NCBI RefSeq assembly: GCF_004348445.1 | Contig: NZ_SMKV01000044.1 | Coordinates: forward strand, 1 to 42,113 | DNA length: 42,113 nt | Reading direction: 5' to 3' | From: Saccharopolyspora aridisoli | GTDB taxonomy: Bacteria > Actinomycetota > Actinomycetes > Mycobacteriales > Pseudonocardiaceae | Shown: positions 36,491 through 42,113 of the stretch, piece after piece | Layout: each line of letters begins with the position of its first letter | How positions within the stretch are numbered: the first letter of the stretch is position 1 | Notes under the pieces: generated by a model | What the model saw: only the letters and a program-made list of their open reading frames with translations | What the model was told of the DNA's origin: nothing | The model's database searches: none | Translations under genes and position numbers: made by a program

Positions 36491-37192
36491 GTGTCCGATT
36501 CCTTCCGCCCGCTGAACCGCCCGCGCCTCTACGAGCAGGTCGTCCAGCGGTTGCGCGAGCACGTGGCGGACTCGGGGCTGCGCACGGGCGATCGGCTGCC
36601 CCCGGAACGCACCCTCGCCGAACAGCTCGGCGTGAGCCGGGCGTCGGTGAAGCAGGCGATCGTGGTGCTGGAGGTGCAGGGCCTTGTCGAGGTCCGGCAC
36701 GGCGGCGGGACCTACCTGCTGCGCGAGTCGCTGGAGGTCGAGCCGGTCGAGGAACTCGTCGACCGCAAGCGGCGGCTGCCCGACGTCCTCGACGCCCGCG
36801 AGGGCATGGAGACCAAGCTGGCGGAGCTGGCCGCCCAGCGGCGCACCGACGAGGACGTGGCCGAGATCGACGCCGCGCTGTCCGCGATGCGCGCCGAGAT
36901 CGAGGACGGCGAGATCGGCCAGGACGGCGACCGGCGGTTCCACGCCGCGGTGACCGCCGCCGCGCACAGCGCACTGCTGGCCGAGTTCATGCGCACCATC
37001 GCCGCGGAGATCGCCGAGAGCCGCAACGAGTCGCTGCGGCAGCCGCGCAGACCCCTCAAATCGCTGGCCCAGCACGAACGCATCGCCGATGCCATCCGCA
37101 ACGGCGACGCCAAGGCCGCCGCCTCGGCGATGGCCCGCCACCTGCGCACGGTCAGCCGGGTGCGGCTGCTGGACTGGGACCCCGAGGGCTGA
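36491..37192 (+). CDS. FadR-subfamily GntR transcriptional regulator
   Basis: A 233-residue regulator from GTG 36491, with AGGAG (36479-36483) seven bases upstream. Residues 8-75 form the winged helix: 'LYEQVVQRLREHVAD', 'LPPERTLAEQLGVSRASVKQA' (helix-turn-helix, quoted as LPPERTLAEQ and LGVSRASVKQA) and the wing 'VRHGGGTYL'. The C-terminal all-helical FCD domain includes 'AREGMETKLAELAA', 'DRRFHAAVTAAAHS' and 'QHERIADAIRNGDAKAA' with the metal/ligand-binding Asp and His residues. It probably senses an acyl-CoA or organic acid such as malonate and represses the divergent matB-carboxyltransferase operon. MatR-type regulators have this arrangement. The ligand is inferred. Confidence 0.88.
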   Translation: MSDSFRPLNRPRLYEQVVQRLREHVADSGLRTGDRLPPERTLAEQLGVSRASVKQAIVVLEVQGLVEVRHGGGTYLLRESLEVEPVEELVDRKRRLPDVLDAREGMETKLAELAAQRRTDEDVAEIDAALSAMRAEIEDGEIGQDGDRRFHAAVTAAAHSALLAEFMRTIAAEIAESRNESLRQPRRPLKSLAQHERIADAIRNGDAKAAASAMARHLRTVSRVRLLDWDPEG

Positions 37193-37230
37193 TCGCCGCT
37201 GCACCCGATAGGCTGCCGCAGGTTTCTCTC

Positions 37231-37731
37231 GTGGGGGTCAGCGCTTCGGTGATCGGGTGGTTGTTGGGCACGGCTGGCACCGCTGCCCTGGGTGCGGTCT
37301 TCCCGCTGGTGAACATCGAGCTCTACCTGCTCGGAGTGGTCCCCACCGTGCAGAGCGTGCCGTGGTGGGCCTTCGCGCTGGCCGCCGCGATCGGCCAGGT
37401 CGCCGCGAAGACCCTGTTCTACCTCGCGGGCAAGGGCGGTTTCGCGCTCGGCGAGCGGCTGAGCAAGCGGGTCCAGCAGGAGCGCACCGGGCGCTGGGCG
37501 GCCTGGGTGGAGCGGTTCCACCAGCGCACCCAGGAGCACCCCTGGTGGGGCATGACCGTGCTGGCGGTCAGCGCCGTTCCCGGCATCCCGCCGTTCAGCC
37601 TCATGTCGTTGCTCTCCGGCGCCGCCGGACTACCCCTGCTCGGTTACCTCGCGGCGAGCTTGGTCGGACGCATCGGCCACTTCCTCATCGTCGCAGGCGC
37701 ACCCGAACTGGTGAGCTGGCTGGGTTCCTGA
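37231..37731 (+). CDS. Small integral membrane protein with VTT/DedA-like domain
   Basis: A 166-residue protein from GTG 37231 (GTG 37249 also possible; no strong ribosome binding site). It has about four membrane segments. 'AIGQVAAKTLFYLAGKGG' and the following amphipathic basic stretch, then 'VLAVSAVPGIPPFSLMSLLSGAAGLPLLGYLAASLVGR' (quoted as a region), resemble the VTT fold of DedA/YqaA proteins with the Gly/Pro re-entrant hairpin. Such proteins scramble or transport lipid carriers such as undecaprenyl phosphate or phospholipids. It is short for DedA (usually near 200 residues), closer to the YqaA type. It lies 38 bases after the GntR gene and may be read through from it. Function is inferred from fold. 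Confidence 0.7.
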   Translation: MGVSASVIGWLLGTAGTAALGAVFPLVNIELYLLGVVPTVQSVPWWAFALAAAIGQVAAKTLFYLAGKGGFALGERLSKRVQQERTGRWAAWVERFHQRTQEHPWWGMTVLAVSAVPGIPPFSLMSLLSGAAGLPLLGYLAASLVGRIGHFLIVAGAPELVSWLGS

Positions 37732-37815
37732 CCCGAAGCGGTGCGTGCATAGTTCGACCGCCCGATGGGAAACCACAGATCGTTCCGCGTTTCCACACGA
37801 GGGGAGCCGATCTCA

Positions 37816-39900
37816 ATGGCCGACGGCGATGCCAAGCACGAGCAGCTGGACGGGGTCCGCGCCGATCTCACCGACACCGAGCTGACCACGCAGCAGGGCG
37901 TACGAGTCGATCACACCGACGACTCGCTGCAAGCCGGTGAGCGCGGTCCGACGCTGCTGGAAAACTTCCACTTCCGGGAGAAGGTCACCCACTTCGACCA
38001 CGAGCGGATTCCCGAACGAGTGGTTCACGCGCGAGGCGCGGGTGCCTACGGGCACTTCCAGCCCTACGACGGCTGGCTGGGCGAGCACACGGTCGCGAAG
38101 TTCCTGACCGACCCGAGCGTGCGGACTCCCCTGTTCGTGCGCTTCTCCACCGTCGCGGGCTCGCGCGGTTCGGCCGACACCGTGCGCGACGTGCGCGGTT
38201 TCGCCACGAAGTTCTACACCGAGCAGGGCAACTACGACCTGGTCGGCAACAACATGCCGGTGTTCTTCATCCAGGACGGCATCAAGTTCCCGGACTTCGT
38301 GCACGCGGTGAAACCCGAGCCGCACAACGAGATCCCGCAGGCGGCCTCGGCGCACGACACGTTCTGGGACTTCGTGTCGCTGCAGCCGGAAACGCTGCAC
38401 ACGGTCATGTGGCTGATGTCCGACCGGGCGCTGCCGCGCAGCTACCGGATGATGCAGGGCTTCGGCGTGCACACCTTCCGACTGGTCAACGCCCAGGGCA
38501 AGGGCACGTTCGTGAAGTTCCACTGGACGCCGTTGCTGGGCAGCCATTCCCTGGTGTGGGACGAGTGCCAGAAGATCGCCGGGGCGGACGCCGACTTCAA
38601 CCGGCGCGACCTGTGGGACGCCATCGAGGCGGGCCAGCACCCGGAGTGGGAGCTGGGCGTGCAGCTGGTCGACGAGTCAGACGAGTTCGCCTTCGATTTC
38701 GACCTGCTCGACGCCACCAAGATCATCCCCGAGGAGCAGGTGCCGGTGCGGCCGGTGGGCAAGATGGTGCTCGACCGCAACCCGGACAACTTCTTCGCCG
38801 AGACCGAGCAGATCGCCTTTCACACCGCCAACGTGGTGCCCGGCATCGACTTCACCAACGATCCGCTGCTGCAGGCCCGCAACTTCTCCTACCTGGACAC
38901 CCAGCTGATCCGGCTGGGCGGGCCGAACTTCGCCCAGATCCCGGTCAACCGCCCGGTCGCGGAGGTCTCGACCAACCAGCGCGACGGCTACGGCCAGCAG
39001 CGCATCCACAGGGCGCGGACGAGCTACACGCCCAACAGCCTCGGCGGCGGATGTCCCGCGATCGCCGATTCGGAGGTGTTGCGCCACTACCAGACCAGGG
39101 TGGACGGCGACAAGATCCGCAAGCGCAGCGAGAGCTTCACCGATCACCACAGCCAACCCACGCTGTTCTGGAACAGCATGGCCGAGTGGGAGAAGGACCA
39201 CATCGTCGACGCGTTTCGCTTCGAGCTGGGCAAAGTCGGACACCGGCACGTGCGCGAGCGCGTCGTGGCCGAGCTCAACCACGTCGACCACGACCTGGCG
39301 GTGGCCGTCGCGCACGGCATCGGCGTCGACCCGCCGGCGGGCGTGACCGAGAACCACGGCCGGAGCTCCCCGGCGCTGAGCCTGGCCAACTCCCGCACCG
39401 GTTCGATCGCGACCCGCAAGGTCGCGGTGCTGGTCGCCGACGGGGTCGACGCCCCCGAGGTCGAGCAGATCCGGCGTGACCTGTCCGAGCGCGGCGCGAC
39501 CGCCGAGGTGCTGGGCGCCAGCCACGACGGGCGAGCGCGGGGCACCGACGGGTCCGACGTGGACATCGACGTGGCGGCGCGCACCGCGATGTCGGTGGTC
39601 TACGACGGGGTGATCGTGCCGGGCGGTAGCGAGAGCGCGCGGACGCTGGCCGCCGACGGGCACGCCGTGCACTTCGTCGCCGAGGCCTACAAGCACCACA
39701 AACCCGTCGCGGCCAGCGACGAGGGGCTGGAGGTGCTGCGGCGAGCAGGCATCAGCACCGACGGAGAAGGGGCCGACCGGGGCGTGGTGCTGGCTGCCAG
39801 CACTGGCGGCACGCTGCCGGACCAGTTCGTCGAGCAGTTCGCCGCCGCCCTGGGCAAGCACCGGGAGTGGGACCGCGACACCGCCTCGATGCCCGCCTGA
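37816..39900 (+). CDS. katE: Large-subunit catalase (KatE/HPII clade) with C-terminal DJ-1/PfpI-like domain
   Basis: A 694-residue haem catalase from ATG 37816 with GGGGAG nine bases upstream. The distal His71 is in 'ERVVHARGAGAYGHF', 'RFSTVAGSRGSADTVRDVRG' follows, 'LVGNNMPVFFIQD' holds the distal Asn, and the proximal haem ligand is Tyr359 in 'NFSYLDTQLIRLGG'. From about residue 535 a flavodoxin-like domain ('KVAVLVADGVDAPEV', 'YDGVIVPGG') forms the C-terminal extension of clade 2 catalases. It degrades hydrogen peroxide in the cytoplasm and is usually tied to stationary phase or osmotic stress. It is a little shorter than E. coli HPII at the N-terminus. The gene is monocistronic and is followed by a G/C hairpin. 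Confidence 0.95.
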   Translation: MADGDAKHEQLDGVRADLTDTELTTQQGVRVDHTDDSLQAGERGPTLLENFHFREKVTHFDHERIPERVVHARGAGAYGHFQPYDGWLGEHTVAKFLTDPSVRTPLFVRFSTVAGSRGSADTVRDVRGFATKFYTEQGNYDLVGNNMPVFFIQDGIKFPDFVHAVKPEPHNEIPQAASAHDTFWDFVSLQPETLHTVMWLMSDRALPRSYRMMQGFGVHTFRLVNAQGKGTFVKFHWTPLLGSHSLVWDECQKIAGADADFNRRDLWDAIEAGQHPEWELGVQLVDESDEFAFDFDLLDATKIIPEEQVPVRPVGKMVLDRNPDNFFAETEQIAFHTANVVPGIDFTNDPLLQARNFSYLDTQLIRLGGPNFAQIPVNRPVAEVSTNQRDGYGQQRIHRARTSYTPNSLGGGCPAIADSEVLRHYQTRVDGDKIRKRSESFTDHHSQPTLFWNSMAEWEKDHIVDAFRFELGKVGHRHVRERVVAELNHVDHDLAVAVAHGIGVDPPAGVTENHGRSSPALSLANSRTGSIATRKVAVLVADGVDAPEVEQIRRDLSERGATAEVLGASHDGRARGTDGSDVDIDVAARTAMSVVYDGVIVPGGSESARTLAADGHAVHFVAEAYKHHKPVAASDEGLEVLRRAGISTDGEGADRGVVLAASTGGTLPDQFVEQFAAALGKHREWDRDTASMPA

Positions 39901-39921
39901 TCAGTCCTCTTCGCACCGTTC

Positions 39922-39958
39922 GCGGGGGGTCCGCGACGATCACCTGCAGGCCCCCCGC
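39922..39958. terminator. Hairpin terminator after the catalase gene
   Basis: GCGGGGGGTC (39922-39931) pairs with GGCCCCCCGC (39949-39958, with one T-G wobble) around a 17-base loop, starting 22 bases past the catalase stop. No T run is present. Confidence 0.7.
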
Positions 39959-40050
39959 CGTGCACCGAGAGTCACGCGAGTGCCAGCAATGTCACACTGG
40001 CGCGAGTGCGACCGAGCCATCACGGGCGACAACTTCTAACGTGCGGCTCC

Positions 40051-40280
40051 GTGAACATCCTGCGAACGATGCCGTCGAGGACATCCTCACCCGGGGCGAG
40101 CGCAGCGGTCTGGTCCGCCCGGCTCACCGGTGAGGAACTCGTCGGGTTCGGCATCGGAATCATCATCGGCACCGGCGTTTTCACCCTCCGCGGCTGGCGC
40201 TGGGCCTGGTGATCTACTTCGGCTGCGGCCGCAGGCACGCGCACCTGGGTCGGCCCAGCGGTCAGCCGGCCGGGGACTGA
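40051..40280 (+). pseudogene. Remnant of an APC-family amino acid permease (internal deletion plus frameshifts)
   Basis: Translated piecewise, 40051-40280 gives both ends of an amino acid permease. From GTG 40051: 'VNILRTM'; then, one frame over, 'VEDILTRGERSGLVR'; then back in the first frame 'RLTGEELVGFGIGIIIGTGVFTL', the unmistakable first-helix start of an APC/CAT transporter. At about 40190 the sequence jumps directly to 'LALGLVIYFGCGRRHAHLG', which looks like the last helix and tail, ending at TGA 40280. Some 400 codons are missing. The two small shifts (one base lost near 40070, one gained near 40128) compensate each other. The gene is dead as read; only two short frames remain. Confidence 0.75.
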
Positions 40281-40344
40281 CCGACAGGAAGGGCGGATGG
40301 GCGCTACGGTCGAAGGTGCCCGAGCCCATCATCTTGGAGGTTCG

Positions 40345-40512
40345 ATGAATCCCGAGACGCCCGAGGCCGACGCCGTCGAGCAGTCGCGCCGAGCCGAGGA
40401 CCTGCCCGAGGAGGACGGGGCCGTGCCGGCGGAAGTGCCGCTCGACGCCGATCCGGCCGATTTCTCCGAGCAGGCCCGAGAGGTGCCGGTCGAGGAGGAC
40501 TACGACCGCTGA
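40345..40512 (+). CDS. Small acidic protein of 55 residues, conserved in actinobacteria
   Basis: ATG 40345 is preceded by TTGGAGG ending four bases upstream, a very good ribosome binding site. The protein is highly acidic and without hydrophobic core: 'MNPETPEADAVEQ' at the start, 'VPLDADPADFSEQAREVP' near the end, finishing 'EEDYDR'. Short proteins with the 'PEADAxEQ ... ADPADxxEQAR' pattern are common in actinobacterial genomes and have no assigned function. It is probably disordered. It is convergent with the FAD oxidase gene across a shared terminator. Confidence 0.8.
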   Translation: MNPETPEADAVEQSRRAEDLPEEDGAVPAEVPLDADPADFSEQAREVPVEEDYDR

Positions 40513-40522
40513 TCGGTCCGAT

Positions 40523-40557
40523 GACGCCGGGTCCCTGCTGGTCAGGGGCCCGGCGTC
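40523..40557. terminator. Bidirectional terminator between the small acidic protein and FAD oxidase genes
   Basis: A 14-base-pair stem (40523-40536 with 40544-40557, one T-G wobble) closes a seven-base loop, filling the short gap between two convergent stop codons. Confidence 0.88.
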
Positions 40558-40561
40558 GTCG

Positions 40562-41932
40562 TCATGGCAGGACCCGGGTGGGGTTGAGGACGTTGTGGGG
40601 GTCCAGCGCGGCCTTGATCGCGCGCGACGCCCACAGACCGGCCTCGTCGAGCTCGCGTCCGAGCCAGTAGCGCTTGAGCTGACCGATGCCGTGCTCGCCG
40701 GTGATGGTGCCGCCCAGGTCCAGGCCGAGCTGCATGATCGCGTCGAAGGCATGCTGGGCGCGCGCGGTCTCGTCGGCGTCGCCGTGGTCGAAGGCGACCA
40801 CCGGGTGCATGTTGCCGTCACCGGCGTGCCCGGAGCACAGCACCTGCACGCGGTGCTCCTCCGCGATGCGCTGCAAGCCCTCCACCAGGTCGACCAGGTG
40901 ACGGCGGGGCACGCAGACGTCGTCGACGAGCAGCGCCTTGCCCAACTTCTCGTGCGCGTCGCCGACCAGTCGGCGGGCCTGCATCAGCATCTCGCCCTCG
41001 GCGGCGCTGTCGGAGACCACGACCTCGGCCGCGCCCATCGCGCGCGCCACCCGCTCGAAGGCCGCGAGATCGTCCGGGGCGTCGGCTCCGCGGTCGGACT
41101 GCACCAGCAGCATCGCGGCCATGCCCTCGGGAAAGCCCAGGTCGGCGATCTGCTGGACGGCCTTGACCGAGGACGCGTCCATGAACTCCAGCACCGACGG
41201 CTGGTAGCCCTCCGCGAGGTAGCCCGAGACGGTGCGGGCCGAGCCGGCGACCTCGGGGAAGAACGCGACGGCGGTCAGCGGCTGGGCGCTGGCTGGGCGC
41301 AGCGCGATGGTCACCTCGGTGACCACGCCGAGGGTTCCTTCGGCACCGACCACCAGGCGGGTCAAGTCGTACCCGGCGACGCCCTTGGCGGTGCGGCGGC
41401 CGGTCCGCATCACCCTGCCGTCGGCCAGCACGACCTCCAGGCCGCGCACGAAGTCACCGGTCACGCCGTACTTCACGCAGCACATGCCACCCGCGTTGGT
41501 TGAGACGTTGCCGCCGATGGTGGAGATGCTGCGCGAACCGGGGTCCGGCGGGTAGAACAGGTCCTTCTCGGCGACGGCGGCGGCCAGCACCCCGTTGACG
41601 ACTCCGGGCTGCACCACGGCCAGCTGCTCGTCGGGGTCGATGTCGAGGATGGCGTCCATCTTCTCCAGTGACAGCAGCACGCAGCCGTCCAGGGCGTTGG
41701 CCGCACCCGACAGGCCGGAGCGCGCGCCCTGCGGAACAACCGGGACCCTGTTCTCGTGCGCCCATTCGAGCACCGCCGCCACGTCACCGGTGTCGTAGGC
41801 CCGCACGAGCGCGGCCGGGGTCCCGGCCGGGCAGAACGTGGCCCGGTCGCGGCTGTGCGCGGCCAGCACGTCCGGATCGTCGAACACGCGGCCCTCGGGC
41901 AGCAGCTCCCGCAGCGCGTCGGTGGAGATCAT
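40562..41932 (-). CDS. FAD-linked oxidase, GlcD/D-lactate dehydrogenase type
   Basis: A 456-residue flavoprotein of the vanillyl-alcohol-oxidase superfamily from ATG 41932. The FAD-binding (PCMH) domain has 'VPQGARSGLSGAANALDG', 'VVQPGVVNGVL' and 'PPDPGSRSISTIGGNVSTNAGG'. The C-terminal FAD-oxidase domain has 'CSGHAGDGNMHPVVAF', with the metal/substrate His residues, and 'TGEHGIGQLKRYWL'. Such enzymes oxidise 2-hydroxy acids (glycolate, D-lactate, D-2-hydroxyglutarate) and pass electrons to a quinone or partner protein. No glcE/glcF genes are seen before the window ends. The substrate cannot be told from sequence. It ends at a shared terminator. Confidence 0.9.
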   Translation of the reverse strand: MISTDALRELLPEGRVFDDPDVLAAHSRDRATFCPAGTPAALVRAYDTGDVAAVLEWAHENRVPVVPQGARSGLSGAANALDGCVLLSLEKMDAILDIDPDEQLAVVQPGVVNGVLAAAVAEKDLFYPPDPGSRSISTIGGNVSTNAGGMCCVKYGVTGDFVRGLEVVLADGRVMRTGRRTAKGVAGYDLTRLVVGAEGTLGVVTEVTIALRPASAQPLTAVAFFPEVAGSARTVSGYLAEGYQPSVLEFMDASSVKAVQQIADLGFPEGMAAMLLVQSDRGADAPDDLAAFERVARAMGAAEVVVSDSAAEGEMLMQARRLVGDAHEKLGKALLVDDVCVPRRHLVDLVEGLQRIAEEHRVQVLCSGHAGDGNMHPVVAFDHGDADETARAQHAFDAIMQLGLDLGGTITGEHGIGQLKRYWLGRELDEAGLWASRAIKAALDPHNVLNPTRVLP

Positions 41933-41996
41933 CGCCTCGTCTCTCCCAGGCTTCGAACACAGGTCCTACCACCGCGAACCTAGCCCGCCGAACGCC

Positions 41997-42113
41997 AAAA
42001 AAAAAAAAACATCTTAATAGGTACTCATAGAATTGCGAAGGAATTATATTCTACAAACAGTACGTTACTTGGAGTGCAGACTGCAAATACAATGTTAAAT
42101 TTACCTGATTTTC
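41997..42113. other. Poly-A run and AT-rich tail of foreign or artefactual character
   Basis: Thirteen A residues (41997-42009) are followed by 104 bases with about 34 G or C (near 33 percent), whereas the flanking genes are very GC-rich. There is no open frame of note and no codon pattern. The change is abrupt, within a few bases of the FAD oxidase upstream region. It could be a misjoined contig end, a non-actinobacterial read, or the edge of inserted foreign DNA. Confidence 0.75.

Overview
The window is GC-rich actinobacterial chromosome with dense genes, many GTG starts and many 4-base start/stop overlaps. A GarA/GcvH/DUF151/MerR/GcvP block, DtxR-type and DasR-type operators, a tandem glycine riboswitch and a cell-wall arabinogalactan-type locus point to Actinomycetota. 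A Pseudonocardiaceae member such as a Saccharopolyspora relative is my best guess; this is inference, because there is no rRNA gene here. No tRNA, rRNA, CRISPR array, insertion sequence or phage gene was seen.

Layout. 1-1633: C-terminal part of a membrane-anchored CBM6-like protein, then a protein of the actinobacterial '3-methyladenine DNA glycosylase' family. 1605-11389: a cell-envelope glycosylation locus with a Wzx/MATE-like flippase, a GalE1-type epimerase, a four-gene minus-strand operon (two DUF6541 membrane proteins, a GT2 polyprenyl-phosphate glycosyltransferase and a DUF2304 partner) and an AftB/ZomB-like GT-C protein. It resembles the mycobacterial Rv3630-Rv3634c region, where PpgS (Rv3631) and its helper Rv3632 make polyprenyl-phospho-GalNAc for decorating arabinogalactan. 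11414-14281: a Bcr/CflA drug exporter and a fatty-acyl-CoA-synthetase-like enzyme. 14347-16900: a cbiMNQO cobalt (or nickel) ECF importer. 17076-24136: a Cys-less HesB-like protein, glycine cleavage gcvP under a tandem glycine riboswitch, a MerR regulator (Rv1830-like), DUF151 nuclease, garA, gcvH and a PgsA2-like phospholipid synthase.

24289-28596: a small hypothetical protein, a propionyl/acetyl-CoA synthetase, and a secreted GH20 beta-N-acetylhexosaminidase behind a DasR-type operator. 28659-33349: a complete 2,3-dihydroxybenzoate activation operon (dehydrogenase, isochorismate synthase, AMP ligase, isochorismatase, stand-alone aryl carrier protein) behind an iron box, with no NRPS in the window. 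33529-37192: a fused beta-alpha carboxyltransferase overlapping a MatB-like malonyl-CoA synthetase, divergent from a FadR/GntR regulator across a palindrome-rich gap. 37231-41932: a VTT/DedA-like membrane protein, a large KatE-type catalase, a wrecked amino-acid permease pseudogene, a 55-residue acidic protein and a GlcD-type FAD oxidase. 41997-42113: a 13-A run followed by about 104 bases of roughly one-third GC, unlike everything before it; this is probably a contig-end artefact or foreign DNA.

The locus most deserving a second look is 1605-11389. It seems to supply a lipid-linked aminosugar, a candidate flippase and candidate GT-C transferases. One divergent gene in it sits behind an 88-base tandemly duplicated leader.
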